Part shown: positions 27,210 through 35,397 of the stretch, one piece after another | Layout of the letters: each line of letters begins with the position of its first letter | How positions within the stretch are numbered: position 1 is the stretch's first letter | DNA from: Acidobacteriota bacterium | GTDB taxonomy: Bacteria > Acidobacteriota > Thermoanaerobaculia > Multivoradales > JBCCEF01 | Direction of reading: 5' to 3' | Assembly: GCA_039028635.1 (NCBI GenBank) | Contig: JBCCHV010000051.1 | Location: 1 to 49,174 of the forward strand | DNA: 49,174 nucleotides | Made by a program: the position numbers and the translations under genes | Notes under the pieces: model-generated | What the model saw: the letters and a program-made list of their open reading frames with translations, nothing else | What the model was told of the DNA's origin: nothing | The model's database searches: none

Positions 27210-27245
27210 CAACCGCCGCGTCAGCGGACGCCGACGCGGCGGTTG
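27210..27245. terminator. Bidirectional terminator hairpin between cold-shock and cyclophilin genes
   Basis: A perfect 13-bp inverted repeat (27210-27222 with 27233-27245) with a 10-base loop sits between the convergent stops at 27101 and 27252. It is GC-rich and can serve both directions; T runs are weak. Confidence 0.75.
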
Positions 27246-27251
27246 AAGAAT

Positions 27252-27851
27252 CTACTCGGCGGGCGCGGCGACGCGCTTCGCCGCCTTGATCACCACATCC
27301 TCGACCGGCACGTCCCGATAGCGCGCTCGGGTGCCGGTTTTGACGCCTTCGATGGCATCCACCACCTCCATACCCTCGACAACTCGGCCGAACACCGCGT
27401 AACCCCAGCCTCGAACGTCCTTCGAGCGATGGTCGAGGGCGGCATTGTCGACGGTGTTGATGAAGAACTGGGCCGTGGCGCTGTTGGGATCCATGGTGCG
27501 CGCCATGGCGATCGATCCCCGGACGTTGTCGAGACCGTTGTCGGCCTCGTTGGGGACTGGCTCACCGGTCTTCTTCTGCTTCAAGTCCGGGGTGAAGCCG
27601 CCCCCCTGAACCATGAAGCTCCGAATCACGCGGTGGAAAATGGTGCCGTCGTAGTGGCCGGAGTCGACATAGCCCAGGAAATTGGCCGTCGACTTGGGAG
27701 CGCGCTCGGCATCGAGCTCGAGCACGATGTTGCCAAGGCTGGTCTCGAGAACCACCTGCGGGTTGGTGGTGGCAGGAGCATCCGCCACCTCCTCAGCGAC
27801 CGCGGCGATCGCGGCGAGGCCGAAGATCAGCAAAGGAATCACGGACTTCAT
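27252..27851 (-). CDS. Exported cyclophilin-type peptidyl-prolyl isomerase
   Basis: A 199-aa protein with a signal peptide (MKSVIPLLIFGLAAIAAVAE), so a periplasmic enzyme. The cyclophilin domain (~30-195) has FHRVIRSFMVQGGGF, SIAMARTMDPNSATAQFFIN and VFGRVVEGMEVVDAIE, the usual active-site blocks (Arg, Phe, Met, Gln). ATG 27851 opens the signal peptide; the longer frame to 28001 shadows the DUF971 gene. It lies 16 bp after the DUF971 gene. Confidence 0.93.
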   Translation of the reverse strand: MKSVIPLLIFGLAAIAAVAEEVADAPATTNPQVVLETSLGNIVLELDAERAPKSTANFLGYVDSGHYDGTIFHRVIRSFMVQGGGFTPDLKQKKTGEPVPNEADNGLDNVRGSIAMARTMDPNSATAQFFINTVDNAALDHRSKDVRGWGYAVFGRVVEGMEVVDAIEGVKTGTRARYRDVPVEDVVIKAAKRVAAPAE

Positions 27852-27867
27852 GGAGTTCTCTCCTGTG

Positions 27868-28221
27868 TCAGAGCTTCCTTGCCCGAGCGATGTCGAGCTG
27901 CGAGGCACCGCCACAGGCGGAGCAGGGACAGATGTCGCGCAGGAAGTCGTAGCGATAGATCCCCGTGCCGTGACCGTCGGACCACAGGACCGAAAAGGCA
28001 TAACGGCCCACCGGCTCGATGTTCTCGACCCGCACGTTGGCGGCCGGGGGATGGTATTGAAGGGTCAGCGCCGCGTGCCCTTGGCAGGCGGCGCAGGGGC
28101 ACCAACCGCGCAGATAAGCGGCATCGAAATCCGCCGAATGACCGTCCGCCCAGGTCAACCGCAGCTTGTTCTCGGCAGGCAGACGGCGAACCTCGGTCAG
28201 GATCTTGGCGGCGGTCGTCAC
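27868..28221 (-). CDS. DUF971 protein with two CPCxxC motifs
   Basis: A 117-aa protein. The family core is LRLTWADGHSADFDAAYLRG, then WCPCAACQGH, then the repeated half with SVLWSDGHGTGIYRYDFLRD and CPCSACGG. DUF971 domains also occur in proteins of iron-sulfur and redox metabolism (for example next to Mrp/ApbC), but activity is not established. The start is uncertain: GTG 28221 (MTTAAKILTEV) gives the best family fit and lacks a clear Shine-Dalgarno. The open frame further upstream is a shadow of the GGDEF gene. The gene runs directly into the cyclophilin gene. Confidence 0.8.
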   Translation of the reverse strand: MTTAAKILTEVRRLPAENKLRLTWADGHSADFDAAYLRGWCPCAACQGHAALTLQYHPPAANVRVENIEPVGRYAFSVLWSDGHGTGIYRYDFLRDICPCSACGGASQLDIARARKL

Positions 28222-28288
28222 GGTGATCTCGACAGGTGCGGACTGGGCATACTGGCCGGGCTCGCGAGCCCCTCCGGAGCGGCCCCGA

Positions 28289-30604
28289 TCAGGCCCGAAT
28301 CGTAGCACCCCGAGTCTGGGCCGAGTCCAGCCGAACCGGCGGGAAAATGCGGTTCCGGCCAGCCTCCTTGGCGCGATAGAGGCTGTGGTCGGCGGCAGCG
28401 ATGAGGTCTTCGATGGACGGCTCGTGGATCTGCTCCCGAACCTGAGCCAGGGACGCCAATCCGATCGAAACGGTGACCCGCGCTTCACACTCGTCATCGA
28501 TCGGCAACCCGGTCTCACGCACCGCGGCGAGCAGCTTCTCGGCCACCGCCCCGGATGCCTCGAGATCCGTCTCCGGCAAGACCAAGAGAAACTCCTCGCC
28601 TCCGTAACGGCCGACCGCGTCCGTATGTCGCAGGCTGTCCTCGATCGAGTAGGCCAGGCGTTTGAGGAGACCGTCCCCGGCGAGGTGACCAAAGCGGTCG
28701 TTGATGCCCTTGAAGTGGTCGAGGTCGGCGATCCCGATGGTCAGAGGACGGTCGTAGCGCAGCGCCCGGTCGAGCTCCGCCGCCGCCTTCTCGAGAATCG
28801 CCTCGCGGCGCAGCAGGCCGGTCAGATTCTCGTAGGTGGCGGATTCGAACAGGCGGGCGTTCTCGAGCACCGAGGCGACATGGTGAGACAGCAGGTCGAG
28901 GAGCTCGACCTGCTCCGAGGAGTAGCCGCCGGGAGCTTGCGATCCACCGAGGACGATCAAACCGATCAAGCGCTCTCGACTCGACAGGGGCACCACCAGC
29001 TCGGCCCGCGATACCCGCAGGTAGCGGCCGAACTGGTCGTCGTAGCTCATCAACTGGCTCGCCGGCAGGGTCCGTCCCGCCTTTTCGACCGCCAGCACAC
29101 TGCCGTCGCGCACCGAGAGCAGCGACGGTGGCTCGTGGTTCTCGGGCCCCTCGGAAGCGAGGGTCGCCAGCAGATCGGTGACCGGCCCGCCGATGCACAC
29201 CGCCACCGAACGGGCCGCGAAGATCTCGCCCAGACCATCGACCAGTCGCTCCCCCATCAAGGGCAGCTTGCCTTCCGCCGGCAGCTCCGCGGCAAGGGTC
29301 ACCAGCCGGGCGCGGGTCTCGTCGCGCTCCGGAAAGAACCGCCGTCCGATGGAGCGATGCAGAAAACGGCGCAGCGGAGTGAACAGCAGCCCGAGGATCA
29401 GGGTCGCGCCCGAGATCACCCAGATCGATCCGTCCTCGCCGACGAGTTGCGAGACCAGCGCCCCACCGGCTCCCAGGGAGGAGTAGAAGAACAGCAGCAG
29501 GCTGCCGGTAAGAATGGTGTAGACCAGGCTCCGGCGAACCGCCAACTCGATATCGAGCAGGTGGTACCGGAAGATCGCGACGAAGACCGCCAGCGGGTAG
29601 CAGAGCAGGATCAGTGGCTCGATGCGCAACCAGCGGTTGACCTCGTCGTTGGTCATCACCCACGGCGTGGTGAGAAAGACGAAGGCCACCCAGGGGAGCA
29701 CACCGGCCAGCACCAGGGCGGCCTGCCGCCGCCCTCGGGAATCCGGAAAGCTGAGGGTCTGGACGATCAGGATCGAGGCCACGGCGATCGCCCAGAGAGG
29801 GACCCCGTAGGTCAGCAGGAGGCGTTCCGCTTGGTAGCTGGTCCAGGGAAACAGGTTGACCGTAGCGATCTCTTCGATCAGATAGGTGAGGGTCGCGGCC
29901 AGCGCCGCACCGAGGCCGAGCACGTAGTAGAGGGGCACCAGCCAGGGCCGCCTACTGAGCCAGCGGGAGCGAGCCGGAATCACCGAGGCGAGATGCAGCT
30001 CGAGACCAATCTCGAGACCGGTGAGGAGGTAGAACAGGCACAGGGTGGCGTTCGAGAGCAGATGGTTGCCGATGCTCAGGGTCGGCAGCGCCATCTCTGT
30101 GGCGATCGCCAAGGCGAGCAGCAAAAGGAGCTTCGCCCGCAGCCGATCGGTCCACTGCATCAACACCACCAGGATCAAGGAAAGATAGACGGCGACGGCC
30201 AGGCACAGCAGGCTGAAACCGAACCAATCGGCATCGGCGCCGGGCCGAACCTCGAGCTGGACCGTCTGACCCTCTCTCTCGACCTCGAAGGTGACCGGCT
30301 GATCGCGCTCGAAATCGCCCGCCGCCCGGTCCCAATCGGTCACCGAACCGATCAACCGCGAGCCGATGCGCTGGACGCGATCACCGGGGAGCAAACCGGC
30401 AGTGTCGGCACCGCCGCCTGCCACCACCTCCAGGAGGTGGATGCCACCCACCGGTGACTGCTCGATGGCTACCCCGACCATGCGCTGAGCACTCTTGGCG
30501 CGCTCGATTCCCTGCACCGCCACCATCGTCACCAAGGTGACGGCGATCACCAGCGCAAGAATGCCTCGGCGGCGCGGGTTGGAGAGGAGGTTCTCTATAG
30601 CCAT
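28289..30604 (-). CDS. Membrane-bound PDZ-GAF-GGDEF diguanylate cyclase
   Basis: A 771-aa protein. After a first transmembrane helix (~15-33) comes a PDZ-like domain (~45-120; GLLPGDRVQRIGSRLIGSVT), then about eight transmembrane helices (~125-400), then a GAF-like domain (~440-595) and a GGDEF domain (~605-760). The catalytic GGEEF is intact, and an RxxD I-site (RHTD) lies five residues before it, so c-di-GMP synthesis with product inhibition is predicted. Helices with 7TM-like spacing and PDZ suggest sensing of an envelope ligand or protein terminus. It is not closely linked to other c-di-GMP genes in the window. Confidence 0.9.
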   Translation of the reverse strand: MAIENLLSNPRRRGILALVIAVTLVTMVAVQGIERAKSAQRMVGVAIEQSPVGGIHLLEVVAGGGADTAGLLPGDRVQRIGSRLIGSVTDWDRAAGDFERDQPVTFEVEREGQTVQLEVRPGADADWFGFSLLCLAVAVYLSLILVVLMQWTDRLRAKLLLLLALAIATEMALPTLSIGNHLLSNATLCLFYLLTGLEIGLELHLASVIPARSRWLSRRPWLVPLYYVLGLGAALAATLTYLIEEIATVNLFPWTSYQAERLLLTYGVPLWAIAVASILIVQTLSFPDSRGRRQAALVLAGVLPWVAFVFLTTPWVMTNDEVNRWLRIEPLILLCYPLAVFVAIFRYHLLDIELAVRRSLVYTILTGSLLLFFYSSLGAGGALVSQLVGEDGSIWVISGATLILGLLFTPLRRFLHRSIGRRFFPERDETRARLVTLAAELPAEGKLPLMGERLVDGLGEIFAARSVAVCIGGPVTDLLATLASEGPENHEPPSLLSVRDGSVLAVEKAGRTLPASQLMSYDDQFGRYLRVSRAELVVPLSSRERLIGLIVLGGSQAPGGYSSEQVELLDLLSHHVASVLENARLFESATYENLTGLLRREAILEKAAAELDRALRYDRPLTIGIADLDHFKGINDRFGHLAGDGLLKRLAYSIEDSLRHTDAVGRYGGEEFLLVLPETDLEASGAVAEKLLAAVRETGLPIDDECEARVTVSIGLASLAQVREQIHEPSIEDLIAAADHSLYRAKEAGRNRIFPPVRLDSAQTRGATIRA

Positions 30605-30687
30605 GGGCGTCTTTTAAGACCTACCGGAGTAGTGCAAATTCGCCGGGACCCCGGGACGCCTGCTCGCTCCATGGCTACAAGGGTCGC

Positions 30688-31017
30688 TCACGGAAAGTCT
30701 TCGGTCCCGCGGGGAGTCCAGGGGCCACAGCGAGCGAGCCGGCGCACGGTCATCGCCGAGCCTAGCAGCGCACCATGGCGATGCACCGCCATCTCGGCAT
30801 AGCGGCTGCAGGTGGGGTGAAACCGACAGCGACCGCCGAAGCGGGCCAAATGGGGCGAGAGGAAGGTCTGATAAGCGGTCACTCCGCCGGCCAGGAGATG
30901 CACCGTCCACTGCCGTTCCGGGGGTCGCGAAAGATCGACACACCACAGCAGCAAACCACACCAAAGGATGACCCGCCAGCGGGGAGGGCGGCCGAGAAAC
31001 GCCGATCGCGAGGTCAC
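30688..31017 (-). CDS. yidD: Membrane protein insertion efficiency factor YidD
   Basis: A 109-aa protein with the YidD signature: YQTFLSPHLARFGGRCRFHPTCSRYAEMAVHRHGALLG, containing the conserved CRFHPTCS. An N-terminal hydrophobic stretch (WRVILWCGLLLWCVDL) precedes it, longer than in typical ~70-90-aa YidD. YidD aids YidC-dependent insertion of membrane proteins. Here it is not next to rnpA/yidC but downstream of a run of small membrane-protein genes. Confidence 0.9.
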   Translation of the reverse strand: MTSRSAFLGRPPRWRVILWCGLLLWCVDLSRPPERQWTVHLLAGGVTAYQTFLSPHLARFGGRCRFHPTCSRYAEMAVHRHGALLGSAMTVRRLARCGPWTPRGTEDFP

Positions 31018-31075
31018 GGGGCGGCGCGTTGGCGGTGCGTTGGCCCGACTTTTTTCACCGGCGAAGGGAGATCGC

Positions 31076-31459
31076 CTAGGCGCCGGTGACGATCAGATAG
31101 GCCCAGTTGGCCAGCAGCAGCCCGAGCACCGACCAACGCTGGAGATCGCTCAGGGTCGCCGGCGGCTGAGGCGGCTCCCGACCGATCATGGCGAGACCAC
31201 CGGCCACCAGGCCACCGCCAATGACGGCGATCCAAGCCAAGGTCGCCAGCGGCGAAACGGTGAGCGCCGCGACGATATCGAAGTCGGCGAGGGAGAGGGC
31301 GGAGCGGGTCGTACCGCAGGTCGGGCACGGAACTCCGGCCACTCCCTTGAACAGGCAGGTCGGCAACCCGGTGGCCAATCGATGGGCCCAGGGAGAGACG
31401 ACCACGGCGAGCAGCGCCATGGTCCCCCAGATGAAGCCGAGTTGCCGACCGGGAGTCAT
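31076..31459 (-). CDS. DUF2752 membrane protein
   Basis: A 127-aa protein with three or four hydrophobic helices and the DUF2752 motif CPTCGTTRSALSLADFDIVA followed by the conserved NPL-like TVSPLATL. ATG 31459 shares its first base with the stop of the YIP1 gene (TGATG), so the genes are coupled. The CPxCGxTR motif may bind metal or be redox active; no function is known. Confidence 0.85.
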   Translation of the reverse strand: MTPGRQLGFIWGTMALLAVVVSPWAHRLATGLPTCLFKGVAGVPCPTCGTTRSALSLADFDIVAALTVSPLATLAWIAVIGGGLVAGGLAMIGREPPQPPATLSDLQRWSVLGLLLANWAYLIVTGA

Positions 31460-32193
31460 CAGCCTCCGGCCTGGCTCACCGCCGACATGATCGCGCCACC
31501 GGCCAAGACGAGACCCAGGATGACGCACAGGCAGCACAGGGCGATCGGAATCAGCACGCCGCCGGCCGCCTTGCCTTCGGTGGTCTGATGCAGACGGGCG
31601 AGGCCGATGATCTGCAGGAAGATCGTCCAGACGAGGGCGATCAAGCCGCCGACGAAGGGAATGATCTGGGCCAGATTGGCGGTGTAGGAGTAGGAGATCG
31701 CCCGCATCGTGCCCTCGAAGCCGGCGTCGCTGGTGCCCTTCAGCATCATCAAAACGAGATGCACGATGCCGCTCCACACGAAGACGCCGACGGCCACCAT
31801 GATCGGGGCCATGATGATTCCCATGATCAGGCTGCCTCCCTGAGCCGCCATCATCGGTCCCATCTGATCGCGCATCTCGGCCGGCAACATGGTCAGCATG
31901 CTGCCGCTGAACAGCGTCGACCAGAGCTGGCCGATGATGCCGCCGACGGAGCCGACGATGATGGCGTAGAGCAGCGGGCTCATGAAATCGCCCATGCGCT
32001 GCATCCGGCCATAGGCATCGCGCGGCGCCGTCGCCACCAACTTGACGGTCTCGATCAAGGACGGCATGAAGCCGGAGCGCTGGCGGTTCTCCCACGGCAG
32101 GGAGCTGCCCTCGGTGCCGCCGGTGGGGCCGTAGGGAGGTGGTCCTTCGCCGCCCGGAGGCGGCGGGGGAGGCGTCGACATCGGATCGGTCAT
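31459..32193 (-). CDS. YIP1-family membrane protein with Pro-rich N terminus
   Basis: A 244-aa protein. Residues 1-40 are rich in Pro and Gly (PPPPPPGGEGPPPYG); residues ~55-240 hold five or six hydrophobic helices in a YIP1-like arrangement (FMSPLLYAIIVGSVGGIIG, VGVFVWSGIVHLVLMMLKGT, MRAISYSYTANLAQIIPFVG). ATG 32193 opens with MTDPMSTPPP and follows GGAGGGAAACC. YIP1 proteins are widespread in bacteria without a defined role. It is translationally coupled to the DUF2752 gene downstream. Confidence 0.85.
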   Translation of the reverse strand: MTDPMSTPPPPPPGGEGPPPYGPTGGTEGSSLPWENRQRSGFMPSLIETVKLVATAPRDAYGRMQRMGDFMSPLLYAIIVGSVGGIIGQLWSTLFSGSMLTMLPAEMRDQMGPMMAAQGGSLIMGIIMAPIMVAVGVFVWSGIVHLVLMMLKGTSDAGFEGTMRAISYSYTANLAQIIPFVGGLIALVWTIFLQIIGLARLHQTTEGKAAGGVLIPIALCCLCVILGLVLAGGAIMSAVSQAGG

Positions 32194-32236
32194 GGTTTCC
32201 CTCCTTCGCAAGCTCGGTCCCGCAGCGGGACCAGTA

Positions 32237-32686
32237 TTACCAGGGGAGCGTTCCGGTGGCCAAACGACCGAGCCACAGCGCTCCAAGGACGATTACGTGA
32301 GACAGCAACAGCTCATCGAGCCGAGACCAGAGCCAGCGCAGCTCCAGACCGAGAAGCTTCAGTCCCCAAAACAGCCAGCCCAGCCCGAGCTCGAGGGCGA
32401 GCAGTGGCGCCAGGGGGTGAAGCTGCCAGGCGCGAGACCACTCGCCGAGAGCCAGATGACCGAAGGCTCGGGTCATGCCGCAGCCCGGGCAGGGAACCGC
32501 CGTCCAACGACGGATCGCACACCACGAAGACGCAGCGTCACCCGCTCCTTGGCTGACCACCGCAGCGGCGACCGCGAGAGCGATCGCCGCCAGTGGCAGG
32601 GCCACCAGCCAAAGGGCCGGCAGCAGCCAGGGCCGGAATGAGATCAGGCTCGGCCTAGAGAGTACCAAGAACCACCAAGGCGGCAA
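32237..32686 (-). CDS. DUF2752 membrane protein, second copy
   Basis: A 149-aa protein with the motif CPGCGMTRAFGHLALGEWSRA and the following HPLAPLLAL, plus hydrophobic helices at both sides. The ATG at 32686 overlaps the DUF4190 gene by 32 bp; no closer in-frame ATG or GTG exists. It is a diverged paralog of the DUF2752 protein two genes downstream, with the YIP1 gene between the two. Confidence 0.82.
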   Translation of the reverse strand: MPPWWFLVLSRPSLISFRPWLLPALWLVALPLAAIALAVAAAVVSQGAGDAASSWCAIRRWTAVPCPGCGMTRAFGHLALGEWSRAWQLHPLAPLLALELGLGWLFWGLKLLGLELRWLWSRLDELLLSHVIVLGALWLGRLATGTLPW

Positions 32687-32996
32687 TCAAGATCCACACC
32701 AGACCCACCGCCAAGACCATCGCCAGGGCCACGGTCGCGATGATGCCCAGGATCTTGCCTGCCAGGGCCATGCCTTCATCCTGTGCCGACCCTCGGCCGG
32801 AGGCCCGAATTGCCTGCAGCTCCTGGTGTCCCAGGTACCAGGCAATCGGCCCCAGGACCTGACAAGAAGCCAGGCCGAGAATGCCGAGGATGAGCGCGAT
32901 GACGGCCTGCGAGCCGGCGGCCGGCGCCGACCCCGCCGTGGCGGGGGTCGGAGCTGGCGCCGGCGGGAGCTCAGCCGATGGAGCGTCGGAGGACAT
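32655..32996 (-). CDS. DUF4190-like small membrane protein
   Basis: A 113-aa protein. An Ala/Pro-rich N terminus (~1-28) is followed by two transmembrane helices (AVIALILGILGLASCQVLG and IIATVALAMVLAVGLVWIL) separated by the loop WYLGHQELQAIRASGRGSAQDEGMALAGKILG, the pattern of DUF4190/Trypco-type proteins. Such small proteins often accompany CD225- and DUF4870-type genes. No function can be given. Confidence 0.8.
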   Translation of the reverse strand: MSSDAPSAELPPAPAPTPATAGSAPAAGSQAVIALILGILGLASCQVLGPIAWYLGHQELQAIRASGRGSAQDEGMALAGKILGIIATVALAMVLAVGLVWILIAALVVLGTL

Positions 32997-33017
32997 CGGA
33001 GTCCGCTCGATCGCTCC

Positions 33018-33503
33018 CTAGAACCGGTCCGCGTAGTGACTGACGCCCGGAACCAGTTGGCGCTTGCCGTTGACTCCCTTGACGATGCAAACGATGTGGA
33101 GCACCAAAATCGCCAGCCAGGAGAACAGGCTCAGCAGGGTGGTCAGGCAACCGAGGATGTCGCCGATGAAGGTCAGGATCACCCCGAGGATGAAGATCCC
33201 GATCCAGAGCACGATCTCGGCCGCGAACAGCACCAGCCCGTGCTTGGCGTGCCACTGCACCTCCTGATCGTCCTTCTCCACCAGCAGCGGAATGATCGCC
33301 AACGGCCAGAGGTAGGCCAGCGCGATCATCAGGCCGCGGTTCTGGGAAACGCTGCCGTTCGACGGCTGGCTTCCGGGCGGTGAAGGTTGCGGTGCCGCCC
33401 CCTGGTTGGGTGGCGGTGGTGGCGGCGGAGTATCGCCCGGCGGCGACGGAGGAGGCGGAGGGGGAGTGTCGCCCGGCGGTGGGGGAGTTCCTGCGTCGTT
33501 CAA
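33018..33503 (-). CDS. DUF4870 membrane protein with Pro-rich N terminus
   Basis: A 161-aa protein. Residues 1-50 consist of repeated GDTPPPPPP-type segments. The DUF4870/TM2-adjacent fold follows: YLWPLAIIPLLVEKDDQEVQ, then WHAKHGLVLFAAEIVLWIGI, then a second helix pair and the conserved C-terminal VKGVNGKRQLVPGV. The ATG follows AAGGAGAGGACACC. It begins a run of five similar-sized membrane proteins on the same strand. Confidence 0.85.
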   Translation of the reverse strand: MNDAGTPPPPGDTPPPPPPSPPGDTPPPPPPPNQGAAPQPSPPGSQPSNGSVSQNRGLMIALAYLWPLAIIPLLVEKDDQEVQWHAKHGLVLFAAEIVLWIGIFILGVILTFIGDILGCLTTLLSLFSWLAILVLHIVCIVKGVNGKRQLVPGVSHYADRF

Positions 33504-33578
33504 GGTGTCCTCTCCTTGTCTTCTCAGATTGTGATCACGAACAGTCTACCGAGGACGGCGGAGGGAAACCAAACTCGC

Positions 33579-33602
33579 GCGCCGCCCTCGACACCGCGGC
33601 GC
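33579..33602 (-). terminator. Weak hairpin after the bacillithiol operon
   Basis: A 7-bp GC inverted repeat (33579-33585 with 33596-33602) lies 60-90 bp after the yigZ stop. Read on the minus strand it is followed by GTTTGGTTT, a poor T tract. It may terminate the operon, but a chance palindrome in GC-rich DNA cannot be excluded. Confidence 0.35.
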
Positions 33603-33664
33603 CTGCGCAGACGTCGAGAGTTGTTCGATCGGTTGTTCATGCTTGGTGGCTCTAGCCTACACCC

Positions 33665-34273
33665 CTACGCATTCCCGGCGGGGTTGTTCCGCTCGAAGGT
33701 CAGGCCGAGATCGGCGAGGCTGGCCTCGACGACCTCCAGCTCGTCGAGGCGGACTCGCAGTTCGACCCGCACCCGCTCACCGAACTCCTCCCCCAAACGC
33801 TCGACCGCCGGAGGACGCACCAACCGGTGAACCGCGCCGAGAAGCTCGTAGGAAACCTCGACCCGGCCGGCCACCGTCGGAGCGCGCTCGACGGTGGCCA
33901 GATGGGCGATGGCCTCGCGGGCCGCCCCGCCATAGGCCCGCACCAACCCCCCTTTGCCGAGCTTGGTGCCCCCGAACCAACGCACCACGACGGCGAGGAC
34001 GTCGGAAAGCTCGGCGCCCTGCAGAACTCGCAGGATGGGCAGGCCGGCGGTGCCGGCAGGCTCGCCGTCGTCGGAGGAGCGTTCCTCGGTTCTGGCCCCC
34101 AAGCGCCAGGCGAAGCAGTGATGGGTGGCGTCCGGAAACTCTCGGCGAATCGCCTCGAGGGCGGCGACGGCAGCGGGCCGGCTGTCCGCCGGCGCCAGGA
34201 CACAAAGGAATCTCGAGCCCTTCTCGCGCAGCTCGGCACGGACGGCGGCCCGTGGAGCGCGATAGGTCTTCAA
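33665..34273 (-). CDS. YigZ/IMPACT family protein
   Basis: A 202-aa protein with the UPF0029 N-terminal domain: KGSRFLCVLAPADSR, DATHHCFAWRL, SSDDGEPAGTAGLPIL, VVVRWFGGTKLGKGGLVRAY, followed by the UPF0029 C-terminal domain. The start is inferred as TTG 34273, overlapping the bshA stop in TTGA; the frame has no other start near the family N terminus. YigZ proteins have been linked to ribosome or translation factors (IMPACT-like), not to thiols. The coupling to bshA is thus a positional oddity. Confidence 0.88.
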   Translation of the reverse strand: MKTYRAPRAAVRAELREKGSRFLCVLAPADSRPAAVAALEAIRREFPDATHHCFAWRLGARTEERSSDDGEPAGTAGLPILRVLQGAELSDVLAVVVRWFGGTKLGKGGLVRAYGGAAREAIAHLATVERAPTVAGRVEVSYELLGAVHRLVRPPAVERLGEEFGERVRVELRVRLDELEVVEASLADLGLTFERNNPAGNA

Positions 34274-35397
34274 GGAGCGGTCGCCAGAACGCGCTCGTAG
34301 AGCTGCCGGTACTGGGCCACGATCTGTCGCTGACTGAAGCACTCGATGGCGCGGCGGCGCCCGGCCTTGCCGAAGCGTCCGGCGAGATCCGGATCGCGCA
34401 GCAGTCGCAGGGCCGCCGCGGCCATCGCCTCGACGTCGCCGACCGGACAAAGAAAGCCGGTCTCGCCATCCGCCACCACCTCCGGCACGCCACCGACCCG
34501 AGTCGCCACCACCGGCACGCCGCAGGCCATCGCCTCGAGCACCGCCAAGCCGAAGGACTCGGTTTCGGAGGTCAGCAGAAAGAGGTCGGCGCCGAGCAGG
34601 CCTTCCTCGACCAAGGGCATGTTGCCGACGAAGGTGATCGACTGACAGATGCCGTGGTCGCGGCAGTACTGCTCCGCCTGGGGGCGGTCCGGCCCGTCGC
34701 CGATCATCAGCAGCCGCACCGGCATCTCGCCGTGGAGGCGCCGAAAAACGCCGAGGACATCGAGCACCCGCTTCACCGGCCGGAAGTTCGAGACGTGCAC
34801 CAAGACCTTCTCCCCGGGCTCGGACCAGCGCTTCGCCCCGGGACGGCCGGCGGCGGGATCGAAGCGCTCGGGATCGATGAAGTTGTGGATGACATCGATC
34901 GGCAGCTCGCGGTCGAGCTCTCCGAGGGTGGTCTGGCGCAAAGACTCGGAGACGGTGGTCACGGCATCGCTGGCGACGATGCCGAAACGGGTGGTCTCGA
35001 GGTAGCTCGGGTCGACCCCCACCAGGGTGATGTCGGTGCCGTGCAGGGTGGTCACCACGGGCAGCCGCTGAGGCGCCATCATCTGGCGCGCCAACACCGC
35101 CGAAACGGCGTTGGGCACGGCGTAGTGGACGTGCAGCAGGTCGAGGCGATTGTGGCGCGCCACCTCGACCATCTTGGTGGCGAGAGCGAGGGAGTACGGG
35201 GGGTACTCGAACAGCGGATAGCGCGGCACCGTGACTTCGTGGAAGAACAGACGCGAGTTGAGAAAGGACAGCCGCGAAGGCACCGCATAGCTGATCACGT
35301 GGACTTCGTCGCCGCCCTCCGCCAGCGCCATGGCGAGCTCCGTCGCCACCACTCCGGAGCCACCGTAGGTCGGATAGCAGCTGATGCCGATCTTCAT
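34270..35397 (-). CDS. bshA: N-acetyl-alpha-D-glucosaminyl L-malate synthase BshA
   Basis: A 375-aa GT-B glycosyltransferase of family GT4. It joins GlcNAc from UDP-GlcNAc to L-malate, the first step of bacillithiol synthesis. The BshA-specific N terminus is [20 protein letters not shown]; further matches are [48 protein letters not shown], and the donor-site [20 protein letters not shown]. The 4-bp overlap with bshB1 and the neighbours support the assignment over a generic glycosyltransferase. Confidence 0.95.
   Translation of the reverse strand: MKIGISCYPTYGGSGVVATELAMALAEGGDEVHVISYAVPSRLSFLNSRLFFHEVTVPRYPLFEYPPYSLALATKMVEVARHNRLDLLHVHYAVPNAVSAVLARQMMAPQRLPVVTTLHGTDITLVGVDPSYLETTRFGIVASDAVTTVSESLRQTTLGELDRELPIDVIHNFIDPERFDPAAGRPGAKRWSEPGEKVLVHVSNFRPVKRVLDVLGVFRRLHGEMPVRLLMIGDGPDRPQAEQYCRDHGICQSITFVGNMPLVEEGLLGADLFLLTSETESFGLAVLEAMACGVPVVATRVGGVPEVVADGETGFLCPVGDVEAMAAAALRLLRDPDLAGRFGKAGRRRAIECFSQRQIVAQYRQLYERVLATAP

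Noticed and set aside
28222-28692. Upstream extension of the DUF971 frame
   Set aside because: Overlaps the GGDEF gene in another frame and has no DUF971 similarity.
28166-30457. 763-aa open frame on the plus strand
   Set aside because: Antisense shadow of the GGDEF gene, with low-complexity Gln/Arg-rich sequence.
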